From: an uncultured Ruminococcus sp.
GTDB taxonomy: Bacteria > Bacillota > Clostridia > Oscillospirales > CAG-272
Reading direction: 5' to 3'
Assembly: GCA_902797495.1 (NCBI GenBank)
Contig: CADBTH010000195.1
Coordinates: forward strand, 1-17,288
Length of the DNA: 17,288 nucleotides
Part shown: positions 5,339 to 12,464 of the stretch, piece by piece
Numbering within the stretch: position 1 is the stretch's first letter
How the letters are laid out: each line of letters starts with the position of its first letter
Made by a program: the position numbers and the translations under genes
Notes under the pieces: model-generated
What the model saw: the letters and a program-made list of their open reading frames with translations, nothing else
Database searches by the model: none
Told to the model about the DNA's origin: nothing

Positions 5339-7495
5339 TTATCCTTTATACTCAAATCCGAGCATGGTGAGGTCGTCGAACTGTTCCGCGTCTTTTACGA
5401 AGCCGTCGACGGCGCGTCTGACGTTTTCGAGCATTTCCTCGGGTGTGGCGTCCGTCTTCTCGTTCAGAGCTTTGAGCATACGATCCGTGCCGAAGAGTTC
5501 GTTGTCGGCGCTCGTCGCCTCCGGAACTCCGTCCGTGTAGAGGAAGAGCTTAGAGCCGGGGGTGAGTTTGAGTTCGTATTCCTTATATTTCATGCCGCTC
5601 ATGCCGCCGATAACGAAGCCGTGGCGGTCCTTGACGAGTTCGAATCCCTCGCCCGAGTTCATGAGGACGGGGTATTCGTGTCCCGCGTTTGCGGCGGTCA
5701 GTCTGCCTGTCGATATCTCAAAGATGCCGAGCCAGACCGTGACGAACATCTCCTCGCGGTTATTCTGGCAGATGGCGTCGTTCGTACGTGTGAGTATCTC
5801 GGCGGGAGACAGTCCCTGCTTTGCGTTGCTTGCGAGGATGATACGGGAAGCCATCATGAAGAGCGCAGCGGGCACACCCTTGCCGGAAACGTCGGCGATG
5901 ACCATGCAGAGGTGGTCGTCGTCAACGAGGAAGAAGTCGTAGAAGTCTCCGCCGACCTCGCGCGCCGGATCCATGGTCGCGAAAATATCGAATTCCGGTC
6001 TGTCCGGGAAGGCGGGATAGATATTCGGAAGCATATCCGCTTGGATGCGCGTCGCGAGAGCGAGCTCGGTTCCGATACGCTCCTTTTCCGCGGTGATCTC
6101 GGTTATCTTAGTTATGTAATCCCTCGTCTTTGCGGAGAGGGCGGCGAACGATTCGGCGAGCACTTCGATCTCGTCTTTCGTTTTGTATATCTTCTCCATC
6201 TCAAACACGCTGTCGCTGCCGCTCAGCGAGTTGATGCGGCTCGTCATGTGTTCGATAGGTCTGACGACGCGGGAAGCGAGAACCAGAGCGCCGACAACGG
6301 CGAGAGCGATTATAACTATCGTCAGGATCAATACGGTCTTCGTTGCGCCTCCGGAGCTGTCTCTGTACGACTCAAGCGAAGCCTCATTGATCTTATCGTA
6401 ACTCTTCAGCATTTCAGCCGTAGGCTGATAAGTGACGGCTTTGTCCATCGCGGAAATGACGGTCCAGCCGACTGTCGGCATAGGCACGCCCGCCATATAG
6501 TATTCGACGCCGTCAACGGTCAGAGTTTTGACGCCCGTGTTCCCCGTGAGAGCCTCGGTCACGAAGTTTGCGAGCTCGCCGTTATCTCCCTTGCGAAGGT
6601 CTGGAGCTTCCGAGGAGAGCTCCGGCTTGAACGTTCCTGCCGTATTCGGAGAGAACAGCACCTGACCCTTTTCGTTCACGACGCACACGAATCCGCCGTA
6701 GTTCGCGGTGTTCTTGACGTAGTCGCTGACGGAGGTGAGGAAAATGTCGGCTCCGACGACTGCGACGAGTTCTCCGCCGCGGTATACGGGGGCGGCGCAG
6801 ACGAGGCCTGCGATATCGGTGAAAGCGTCGAGTTCAACGCCTGTGAAAATAAGCTCTCCCGCTTCTACCGCCTGAGTGTACCACGGGCGCGAGCGAACGT
6901 CGAAATCGTAAACGTTCCCGTTCTCGTCAAAGTACGAGCCTGCCCGGTCGTCGACGAAAAGAATACATCCGTCCGTCGTCGCGACGAAGCAGGAATTGAG
7001 TCTTTCCGAGCTTTCGAACATCGAGAGCATGACCTCGCTCATATTGGCGACGAGCCCGAGTGACTCGGAGTCTTCCGGATCGACACCCGCCTCGTGCTGC
7101 ATCTGAACGGACGCGACGCCGTCGTTCGCCTTGTCCGGAGCGTAAAACGGGTGCGCGGAAAAGGCGCCCTCGTGAGCGAACAGCTGAGTCGCAAACGACT
7201 GAAGAGTCAGAACGTCGCTTTTAACGTCGCTGAACAGGTCGTCCGCGATGTACGCCTGAAGGGCGGTCGTCTTCGCCATCGTCGCGGAGACAGTCGCCTC
7301 CATTGTCTTTTCGGATATTTCGGATATGGACGCCTGCTGTTCCTCGCTCGCGGTCTCTACGACCTTCGTCAGGTTGTTCTTCTGAACTAAGCTGACGGTC
7401 ACGTAAACGCCGACGAGCGCAAGAATGAATATCAGCATCAGATTGAATATCTTCTGCTGTAGTCCTCCGAGTTTGATCCCGCGTATATACTTCAT
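5339..7495 (-). CDS. Cache-HAMP-SpoIIE/PP2C phosphatase (RsbU-like sensor)
   Basis: This is a 718-residue transmembrane serine phosphatase. TM1 is about 15-37. A large extracytoplasmic double-Cache-like sensor (about 40-380) contains the hallmark DFDVRSRPWYTQAV at 198-210. TM2 is about 385-408, followed by a HAMP segment (about 405-460) and a coiled-coil linker. The SpoIIE/PP2C domain spans about 490-716. Metal-binding motifs are intact: GGDFYD (Asp517), DVSGKG (535-540), TDGVPEA (654-660) and DDLT (707-710). Proteins of this class sense a small ligand outside and dephosphorylate a STAS-domain anti-anti-sigma factor or similar target. No STAS protein or anti-sigma kinase is present here, so the partner must be elsewhere. 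The start at 7495 has AGAGGTGAT upstream. It is a single-gene unit with its own promoter and terminator. It is not the sporulation protein SpoIIE itself, which has about ten N-terminal membrane spans. Confidence 0.93.
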   Translation of the reverse strand: MKYIRGIKLGGLQQKIFNLMLIFILALVGVYVTVSLVQKNNLTKVVETASEEQQASISEISEKTMEATVSATMAKTTALQAYIADDLFSDVKSDVLTLQSFATQLFAHEGAFSAHPFYAPDKANDGVASVQMQHEAGVDPEDSESLGLVANMSEVMLSMFESSERLNSCFVATTDGCILFVDDRAGSYFDENGNVYDFDVRSRPWYTQAVEAGELIFTGVELDAFTDIAGLVCAAPVYRGGELVAVVGADIFLTSVSDYVKNTANYGGFVCVVNEKGQVLFSPNTAGTFKPELSSEAPDLRKGDNGELANFVTEALTGNTGVKTLTVDGVEYYMAGVPMPTVGWTVISAMDKAVTYQPTAEMLKSYDKINEASLESYRDSSGGATKTVLILTIVIIALAVVGALVLASRVVRPIEHMTSRINSLSGSDSVFEMEKIYKTKDEIEVLAESFAALSAKTRDYITKITEITAEKERIGTELALATRIQADMLPNIYPAFPDRPEFDIFATMDPAREVGGDFYDFFLVDDDHLCMVIADVSGKGVPAALFMMASRIILASNAKQGLSPAEILTRTNDAICQNNREEMFVTVWLGIFEISTGRLTAANAGHEYPVLMNSGEGFELVKDRHGFVIGGMSGMKYKEYELKLTPGSKLFLYTDGVPEATSADNELFGTDRMLKALNEKTDATPEEMLENVRRAVDGFVKDAEQFDDLTMLGFEYKG

Positions 7496-7538
7496 CGTAT
7501 CACCTCTGAGTGTTTCTATGAAACCGATAATATATAAA

Positions 7539-7568
7539 AGTATACAATATTTTATTTTAAGTTGTCAA
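7539..7568 (-). promoter_or_regulatory. promoter of the SpoIIE-type phosphatase
   Basis: On the minus strand a perfect TTGACA (7563-7568) and TATACT (7539-7544) have an 18-base AT-rich spacer. The 5' leader is about 40 bases, and no riboswitch-like structure is seen in it. Confidence 0.8.
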
Positions 7569-7602
7569 GTTAATAATTGTTTACCGCTCAAAAAAGCATA
7601 AC

Positions 7603-7629
7603 AAAAAGCAGGCTCCAGGCCTGCTTTTC
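7603..7629 (-). terminator. terminator of the GT8/PlsC operon
   Basis: The inverted repeat AAAAGCAGGC (7604-7613) / GCCTGCTTTT (7619-7628) has a five-base loop. Read on the minus strand it is followed by TTTTTGTTATG just after the stop of the acyltransferase gene. Confidence 0.8.
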
Positions 7630-7631
7630 AT

Positions 7632-8462
7632 TCAGTTTCCGTACGTCAGCTTTTTCTTGTAAAAATCCTCGTACGCCTCCACCCAAAGCGCATAGTTTTT
7701 ATCCATCATATTTTTGGTGTTCTCTTTCAAGTTCAGCCCTTCGTCCGGATATATCGCGGGCAGATAACGGACGTAGAGCTCCTGAACGGGGTACCCCTCG
7801 TCGTCAAGCGTATCCGTGTCCTTCATTCCTATGAAAGCGGGGATCACGGGAACGTTGTATTTCGCGGCGAATCTGAACGCGCCTTCCTTGAGAGGTCTGG
7901 GCTTTCTGTAGTTGAACCACATCGCCTGCTCCGGGTAGATCAGTATCTTTTCGCCGCGGGCGAGCAGAGTTTCCATCGCGCCGTAGAATTCTCTCATGGT
8001 TGCGATATTAGACGGGAACGGAAGGGTGTTTCCGTGGCGCATCATGAGCCTGACCGGACCCTTGAAGTTGGTGTAGTTGCTCTCTTTTATTACCTTATAT
8101 AAATAGTGGCGTTTTTTCAGTGCGGGCTTTATCGTCTTGTAAACGACGTAGTTGTCGCTGAGGTGAAAGTGATTGCTCGTGACGATCGCGCCGCCTTCGA
8201 CCGCGACGGCGTTTTCGATCCCGCGCACGTCTTTTATGATCAGCTTTCCGTTCTTGATCATATTCTCGAAGAACGCTTTGCCCATAAAGTTGGCGAGCGA
8301 CGTCTTCATTTTGCTCGAGACCTTTTTGATCGTGAAGTCGACTTCTCCCGGCTTCAGCGGGATCGCGGGGTCGTCTTCTTCCACGTCTTCGTTGAAGCGG
8401 CCCTGAGCTTCATATTCTTTTATACGGGCGACGATCCTCTGCCGCTTTTCGGATTCAGGCAT
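7632..8462 (-). CDS. PlsC-like 1-acyl-glycerol-phosphate acyltransferase family protein
   Basis: This 276-residue member of the lysophospholipid acyltransferase (LPLAT/PlsC) superfamily has an acidic, non-membrane N-terminal extension of about 75 residues. The catalytic HX4D motif is SNHFHLSD (His98, Asp103). Downstream are NTLPFP (about 145-150, motif II region), YPEQAMW (176-182, motif III, with EGA at 193-195 where many members have EGT) and VPVIPAFI (204-211, motif IV). It should transfer an acyl chain to a hydroxyl of a lipid or glycolipid acceptor at the membrane's cytoplasmic face. Its ATG overlaps the last eight bases of the GT8 gene, a translational-coupling arrangement, so acceptor and glycosyl product may be linked. 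Phosphatidic acid synthesis is the default reading, but the long N-terminus and GT8 partner make a specialised glycolipid plausible. Confidence 0.87.
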   Translation of the reverse strand: MPESEKRQRIVARIKEYEAQGRFNEDVEEDDPAIPLKPGEVDFTIKKVSSKMKTSLANFMGKAFFENMIKNGKLIIKDVRGIENAVAVEGGAIVTSNHFHLSDNYVVYKTIKPALKKRHYLYKVIKESNYTNFKGPVRLMMRHGNTLPFPSNIATMREFYGAMETLLARGEKILIYPEQAMWFNYRKPRPLKEGAFRFAAKYNVPVIPAFIGMKDTDTLDDEGYPVQELYVRYLPAIYPDEGLNLKENTKNMMDKNYALWVEAYEDFYKKKLTYGN

Positions 8463-9396
8463 GGCTGACCTCTTTTTTGAACCAAAGTTTTCTGAAAGTG
8501 CGCTCGCTCTTGTAGATCTCTTCTATGCTCTTGACGAGCTCTCCGAACGCCGTTCTGTCGCGCTCGCGGTCGGCGTCGGAATAATTCTCGAGCCCTTCTT
8601 TAAGGGAGTCGTAGAATTCGCTCTCCTTCGCGTATTCCCAGAAGTACTCGCCGTTGATCGTTTCTTTGTAGAACCACGGTTTGTTGGAGAGCGCATAGTG
8701 ACAAAGATTCAGTTCGCCTTCCGGAGGCTCGGGGAAGCTGTGCTTGTTCCAGCCGGTGGGAAGCCTTTTGACTCTGCCGTGGCAGATCACGTTGAGGTAT
8801 TCCTGGTCGGGGGCGAGAGAATCGAAATTGTAGGTCGTGAGCATATCGATGAATCTGTCCTGAACCTTGTAGTTTCTGAATTCCTTCAGATTCATCACCA
8901 TGACGCCGGAATTGAAATAGGTGTAATAGGGAATGCCGATTATGTTCTCGACGTAATTTGTGAACATCGGGCTTCTGTCCGTGTTCTGTTCGTACGCCGC
9001 GGCGACAAGATAGTCTCCGAGTTCCGTGTCGTAAAGCTCCGCGATATCCTTGAGGAGTATCACGTCGCTGTCGAGATATATCGCCTTATCGTACTGCGGG
9101 AAAGCGGTCTCTATAAATAATCTGAAGTAAGCCGCAACGCTGAAATAGAACATTTCGGGGAGCTTGTCCTTAACGGGCTCGAGCAGCTCCTTGACGTCGA
9201 AAAATTCGATCTTCACGTTCTCCGCCGCGTGCTTTTTAAGGATCTCCTGAGACTCTTCCGATATATCGTTCTTCAGAACGGTGATGATATAATCGTTTTC
9301 CTTCGAAGCGTGGGATATGAGGGAGATGATCGCCACGTCAAGATAAGGTACGTATTTGTTGTTGCATGCAAAAAAAATCGGTATCGTTTTTCTCAT
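8455..9396 (-). CDS. glycosyltransferase family 8 protein
   Basis: This 313-residue cytoplasmic GT-A-fold retaining glycosyltransferase is of the GT8 (LgtC/GspA-like) type. Visible motifs are IPIFFACNNKYVPYL at the N-terminus (nucleotide binding), YLDSDVI with the metal-binding DXD at Asp109/Asp111, FNSGVMVMNL (161-170), DQEYLN (197-202) and CHYALSNKPW (232-241), the last corresponding to the HxxGxxKPW motif with its glycine replaced. The donor is usually UDP-galactose or UDP-glucose in this family; the acceptor is unknown. The ribosome site GGGAGG is about 11 bases upstream. It is the first gene of a two-gene operon with the PlsC-like acyltransferase, which suggests a lipid-linked or surface glycan. 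The C-terminal 50 residues are charged and helical (DADRERDRTAFGELVKS), possibly membrane-peripheral. Confidence 0.92.
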   Translation of the reverse strand: MRKTIPIFFACNNKYVPYLDVAIISLISHASKENDYIITVLKNDISEESQEILKKHAAENVKIEFFDVKELLEPVKDKLPEMFYFSVAAYFRLFIETAFPQYDKAIYLDSDVILLKDIAELYDTELGDYLVAAAYEQNTDRSPMFTNYVENIIGIPYYTYFNSGVMVMNLKEFRNYKVQDRFIDMLTTYNFDSLAPDQEYLNVICHGRVKRLPTGWNKHSFPEPPEGELNLCHYALSNKPWFYKETINGEYFWEYAKESEFYDSLKEGLENYSDADRERDRTAFGELVKSIEEIYKSERTFRKLWFKKEVSHA

Positions 9397-9437
9397 TTTA
9401 GATTTGTCCTCCCAAGAAAACTCAATTGAACGTATAC

Positions 9438-9466
9438 ATCATATAACCTATCGGCGAAAAAGTAAA
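9438..9466 (-). promoter_or_regulatory. probable promoter of the GT8/PlsC operon
   Basis: On the minus strand TTTACT (9461-9466) and TATGAT (9438-9443) have a 17-base spacer. The start codon is 41 bases downstream. The boxes match four and five of six positions. Confidence 0.5.
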
Positions 9467-9559
9467 GATAATGTTGAAAAATGTCACTCTCTTATATCAG
9501 GACGGCTCCGAACTGCAGCGAGAGAGGACTCCACCGCAGCGGGAATTTGCCGAAAACAC

Positions 9560-9588
9560 TTGATTTGTGCGGCGATAGGTGGTATAAT
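9560..9588 (+). promoter_or_regulatory. promoter of the XRE regulator, placed for a leaderless transcript
   Basis: TTGATT (9560-9565) and a perfect TATAAT (9583-9588) have a 17-base spacer. Transcription would start about seven bases after the -10 box, at or next to the ATG at 9595. No Shine-Dalgarno sequence exists between them. Confidence 0.75.
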
Positions 9589-9594
9589 GTCCTC

Positions 9595-10227
9595 ATGGAA
9601 AACGTAAAACAAATAGTATCGCAAAATTTAATAAAGCTCAGGAAAGAAAATGGCCTGACGCAGGCGGAACTCGCGAAACTGATCAATTATTCCGACAAGG
9701 CGATATCGAGATGGGAGACCGGAGAGGTAGTCCCCGATCTTGAAACGATATACGCGCTGAGCGAAGTCTTCGAAGTTCCCGTTTCCGCGATCACGGAAAA
9801 GCAGTCGGATGAGAAAAAAACGGACGACAAGGCTCAGTCGCTGAGTCAAAAGATTCTGTCTCAGATATTCCTCGCCTGCGAGATATGGTTCATCATCTGC
9901 GCCATATACGTCTATTTCAAGATCTCGCGCCAGTCCAACATCTGGCAGATCTTCGTCTGGGGCGTGCCCGCAACTGCGCTGATGCTGTGGTTTTTCAACA
10001 GAAAGGAACCGCTGAACGTCCTTCTTTTCATTTACGCGACGATATTCGTCTGGTCCTTCATCACGTGCGTATATCTGCACCTGCTCGATTCCAACCCGTG
10101 GTATCTGTACTTCATCGGACTCCCTCTTCAGGGGCTTCTGATAGTCAGATACGTCTTCAACTACAAGCAGAGCCTGGCGCCGAAGATCAGGATCAGAGGA
10201 AAAAAGAGAGAGAAGGAAGAGATATGA
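9595..10227 (+). CDS. XRE-family HTH regulator with a C-terminal four-helix membrane domain
   Basis: This 210-residue protein has residues about 6-65 forming a HTH_3 (Cro/CI) domain: NLIKLRKENGLTQAELAKLI, then SDKAISRWETGEVVPDLETI, the classic helix 2/helix 3 pattern. A polar linker (about 68-86) leads to four predicted membrane helices (about 89-109, 117-134, 140-160, 168-188) and a basic tail (RIRGKKREKEE). It is probably a DNA-binding protein tethered to the membrane that reacts to a membrane signal; targets are unknown. An in-frame ATG at 9481 gives 38 extra residues, but it lies upstream of the promoter and has no family similarity, so I reject it. The transcript looks leaderless. It is monocistronic and ends against the truncated lipoprotein gene on the other strand. 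Confidence 0.88.
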   Translation: MENVKQIVSQNLIKLRKENGLTQAELAKLINYSDKAISRWETGEVVPDLETIYALSEVFEVPVSAITEKQSDEKKTDDKAQSLSQKILSQIFLACEIWFIICAIYVYFKISRQSNIWQIFVWGVPATALMLWFFNRKEPLNVLLFIYATIFVWSFITCVYLHLLDSNPWYLYFIGLPLQGLLIVRYVFNYKQSLAPKIRIRGKKREKEEI

Positions 10228-10359
10228 GAACGAAGATAAAAGCGTTTCTGCCGCGTCGACGGCGGAGTCTTTTCCGCATCCCGCAAGCGTCGATAAGGTC
10301 ATGATGATCACGAGCGCGAGCGCCGCGGCGCTGACCATCTTTTTTCCGGTCTGTTTCAT
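10228..10359 (-). pseudogene. 5' remnant of a lipoprotein gene, probably DUF4358-like
   Basis: From ATG 10359 the minus strand encodes MKQTGKKMVSAAALALVI, a hydrophobic core and the lipobox LAGCGKDS. AVDAAETLL then follows, closely resembling the mature start of the intact DUF4358 lipoprotein nearby (CGKEKTIDAEAAFKALL). Recognisable sequence ends after about 42 residues, where the frame enters the antisense strand of the XRE gene. The frame happens to stay open to 9628 (243 codons), but that part reads like a charged antisense shadow. A good ribosome site (GGGAGG, about eight bases away) and a promoter are present, so it may still be expressed. I infer truncation by deletion or rearrangement at about 10215-10235. 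Alternatively, the chimeric 243-residue lipoprotein is real, which I consider unlikely. Confidence 0.65.
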
Positions 10360-10384
10360 TGATCGTCCTCCCTGTGATCAAATA

Positions 10385-10413
10385 ATTTTATATATCGTAA
10401 CTAATTGTATCAA
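10385..10413 (-). promoter_or_regulatory. possible promoter of the truncated lipoprotein gene
   Basis: On the minus strand TTGATA (10408-10413) and TAAAAT (10385-10390) have a 17-base spacer, 25 bases upstream of the 10359 start. Confidence 0.5.
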
Positions 10414-10589
10414 ATATTTTGTTTTCGGCAAGCATATAATTTGCAAAGACAGTACGGGAACGGTTGAATAAAAGCGTTGAAAACGCTCGATTTTCGACTC
10501 TTTCAAACAGTTTTTTTCTATACGGCCGCCGCTTTGACAAAAGGTGAGCGAAACTTTTTATCTTTCCCGCTCTTTTTTTACAAAACAAC
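10414..10589. other. AT-rich intergenic stretch, no gene seen
   Basis: Only a small hairpin is visible, AGCGTT-GAA-AACGCT at 10473-10487, along with T-rich runs. The minus-strand frame here starts at TTG without a ribosome site and has no domain-like sequence. Confidence 0.5.
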
Positions 10590-10618
10590 TTGACTTTGTC
10601 TTGTACAAATGATATAAT
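10590..10618 (+). promoter_or_regulatory. tRNA-Ala promoter
   Basis: TTGACT (10590-10595) and perfect TATAAT (10613-10618) have a 17-base spacer and end 13 bases before the tRNA 5' end. It may also drive the two lipoprotein genes downstream. Confidence 0.85.
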
Positions 10619-10631
10619 TTTTTAGAAAGAA

Positions 10632-10707
10632 GGGCCATTAGCTCAGCTGGGAGAGCGCCAGGTTCGCAATCTGGAGGTCAGGGGTTCGATCCCCCTATGG
10701 TCCACCA
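10632..10707 (+). tRNA. tRNA-Ala (anticodon CGC)
   Basis: This 76-base tRNA has acceptor GGGCCAT/ATGGTCC, discriminator A and encoded CCA. The anticodon loop TTCGCAA lies between CCAGG and TCTGG, giving CGC, which reads GCG (Ala). The G3:U70 wobble pair, the main alanine identity element, is present. Confidence 0.96.
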
Positions 10708-10710
10708 ACG

Positions 10711-10739
10711 TGCCGTCTGGGGGCTTCCTTCGGGCGGCA
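10711..10739 (+). terminator. hairpin behind tRNA-Ala, weak terminator or attenuator
   Basis: TGCCGTCTGGG pairs with TTCGGGCGGCA over about eleven pairs, including several G-U pairs. It is followed only by ACTTTATC, a poor U-tract. It may stop some transcripts but should allow read-through into the lipoprotein genes. Confidence 0.4.
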
Positions 10740-10770
10740 ACTTTATCGCGTCGTAAAGGGGTAACAGATC

Positions 10771-11229
10771 ATGAAAAAATGCTTGTGCATAATCCAAGTC
10801 TTGGTAATAATACTCGGGATCTTTACTTTTTCTGCGTGCGGAAAAGAAAAAACCATCGACGCGGAAGCCGCGTTCAAAGCGCTGCTTAACGACGTGACTT
10901 ACGCGAAAGAGCTCACGGACGTGAGTGCGAACGCTCCGTACTGGCTGTCGGGAATGCCCGACGGCGCCGAGATAAAGATGTACCGCGTGGCAGGCGGCTC
11001 TTATTCCGACCAGCTTATCATGATCACGGCGAAGAGTTCTAATGACGTGGAAGCGGTAAAGGCTTCCGTGAACGCGTACCTCGCCGGACTCAAAAAGCAG
11101 GCGGAGCTTTATAAGCCCGAAGAAATACAAAAACTCGAGGACGCCGTCATTTTTGACAGCGGAAAAAACGTATTCGTCTGCATCACGGAAGACACGGACA
11201 CAGTTAATCATATTTTTGAAGATCAGTGA
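10771..11229 (+). CDS. DUF4358 lipoprotein
   Basis: This 152-residue exported lipoprotein has signal peptide MKKCLCIIQVLVIILGIFTF and lipobox FSACG (lipidated Cys23). The mature part fits the DUF4358 family of Clostridia: an acidic helical start (IDAEAAFKALLNDV), then YAKELTDVSANAPYWLSGM, a beta-strand region, and the end segment YKPEEIQKLEDAVIFDSGKNVFVCITED. Function is unknown. From memory, members often sit beside DHHW proteins and MBOAT O-acyltransferases, suggesting a role in modifying surface glycans. The start has AAAGGGG nine bases upstream. It begins 63 bases after tRNA-Ala with no clear promoter of its own and is followed 11 bases later by the DHHW gene, so tRNA-Ala, this gene and the DHHW gene may form one transcript. 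Confidence 0.87.
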   Translation: MKKCLCIIQVLVIILGIFTFSACGKEKTIDAEAAFKALLNDVTYAKELTDVSANAPYWLSGMPDGAEIKMYRVAGGSYSDQLIMITAKSSNDVEAVKASVNAYLAGLKKQAELYKPEEIQKLEDAVIFDSGKNVFVCITEDTDTVNHIFEDQ

Positions 11230-11240
11230 GATAGATCGGT

Positions 11241-12407
11241 ATGAACTACAGAAACAAAAGCAAAAGAATCGGGACAAAAAAATACGGATCGGGCAGGGCG
11301 TTTCTCTGCGTCGTCGCGCTGCTGATCGCCGCGATGACGGTATTGTCGTCCTGCGGAGGATCGGAGAAAGCGCCGGCGAAGTCAACGGCTTCCGATATCA
11401 GCTATGAGCCGATCTCAACGGACTCCGCGGATACGGCGTCGGACACGGCTGAAGCCGTAACGACGACTCCCCCCGCACCCGTCGACGACCCCGCGGATTT
11501 CCCGCCTCTCAACAGTCAGTCCGGCACGTATTATTCCGACGCTTCCGGCCTTCTTCACATAGACGACCGCGTTCTCGAGGTGTGCGGTTACGACGAGGAT
11601 ACTGCGGCGAATTACGCATCTCTCGTCAGCAAGGCGGCGGACGCGCTCGCGGGAAGCACGAACGTATACTGCCTGCTCATCCCCACGGCTTACGGCATAG
11701 TCGTCCCCGACGACATCAAGCCTCAGCTCGACAACTACTACGATCAGTCCGCGAATATGAACGACGTCTTCTCGAAGATGTCGGCGAACGTCATAAAGGC
11801 AAACTGTTTCAACCACCTGATGATGCACAGGGACGAATACGTCTACTTCAGAACGGATCACCACTGGACTCAGCTCGGCGCTTACTACGCTTACGAGACC
11901 TTCTGTCAGGCGAAGGGAGTCGAGCCGTACACGCTCGATCAGCGCGAGCTCTCGACCTTCGACGGCTTCTACGGCACTCTGGCTCAGGACGGTCAGGCGC
12001 CCGACACCGTGTTCGCTTATCATCCGCACAGTCAGACCGCGACGATGCAGTTCACGGACAAGAACGGCACGACTCTCGACTGGCCGATAATCATGGACGT
12101 TTCCGACTGGGCGGCATCCTCCAAGTACAACACTTTCGCGGCGGGCGACAACCCGATGACTGTCTTCACGAATCCCGAAGTGACTGACGGCTCCGTCGGT
12201 ATCATCGTCAAGGAGTCCTACGGGAACGCGCTCCTGCCGCTCATCGTCGACCACTACGCGACGGTTTACGAGATCGACTACAGATACTGGCAGGGAAATC
12301 TCATCAGCTTTGCAAACGAGGTCGGAGCGAAGGATCTGATCTTTGCGAACAATATGATGATGGTCAGCAGCATCCTGGTCGGCGACCTCAGCACGGTCAT
12401 CAACTGA
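11241..12407 (+). CDS. DHHW-family lipoprotein (AlgX/AlgJ-like SGNH fold)
   Basis: This 388-residue exported protein has a basic N-terminus, hydrophobic core and lipobox VLSSCG (Cys38), followed by a Ser/Thr/Pro/Asp linker to about residue 90. The family signature TDHHWTQLGAYYAY occurs at 205-218 (Asp206, His207, His208, Trp209). A second conserved block, VKESYGNALLP (323-333), holds the candidate serine (Ser326) of an SGNH-type hydrolase/acetyltransferase site. By analogy with AlgJ/AlgX it may handle acetyl groups on a cell-surface polysaccharide together with an MBOAT protein; no MBOAT gene is visible here. The ATG is 11 bases after the DUF4358 stop and its ribosome site is weak, so translational coupling is likely. 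A strong terminator follows. Confidence 0.87.
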   Translation: MNYRNKSKRIGTKKYGSGRAFLCVVALLIAAMTVLSSCGGSEKAPAKSTASDISYEPISTDSADTASDTAEAVTTTPPAPVDDPADFPPLNSQSGTYYSDASGLLHIDDRVLEVCGYDEDTAANYASLVSKAADALAGSTNVYCLLIPTAYGIVVPDDIKPQLDNYYDQSANMNDVFSKMSANVIKANCFNHLMMHRDEYVYFRTDHHWTQLGAYYAYETFCQAKGVEPYTLDQRELSTFDGFYGTLAQDGQAPDTVFAYHPHSQTATMQFTDKNGTTLDWPIIMDVSDWAASSKYNTFAAGDNPMTVFTNPEVTDGSVGIIVKESYGNALLPLIVDHYATVYEIDYRYWQGNLISFANEVGAKDLIFANNMMMVSSILVGDLSTVIN

Positions 12408-12423
12408 ACGAATAATAAGAATT

Positions 12424-12458
12424 ACAGCCCGCGCGGTAAGCGCGGGCTGTTCTTTTTG
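12424..12458 (+). terminator. terminator of the DUF4358/DHHW operon
   Basis: An 11-bp perfect GC-rich stem (12424-12434 with 12440-12450) closes the loop GGTAA and is followed by TCTTTTTG. It lies between convergent genes and may also stop the GH172 transcript. Confidence 0.88.
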
Positions 12459-12464
12459 TTTAGT

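Noticed and set aside
5113..5355. 80-codon minus-strand frame in the repeat block
   Set aside because: It covers the hairpin units and the terminator, with no ribosome site or protein-like pattern.
5621..7063. 480-codon open frame on the plus strand
   Set aside because: It lies wholly antisense to the Cache-SpoIIE gene, is rich in Arg/Val/Glu as expected for the complement of a GC-biased gene, and has no domain-like sequence or ribosome site.
9481..9594. 38-residue N-terminal extension of the XRE regulator
   Set aside because: The extension spans the promoter, has no helix-turn-helix relation, and the HTH domain begins right after ATG 9595.
10388..10588. 66-codon minus-strand frame upstream of tRNA-Ala
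   Set aside because: It starts at TTG without a ribosome site in AT-rich intergenic DNA and overlaps the lipoprotein promoter.
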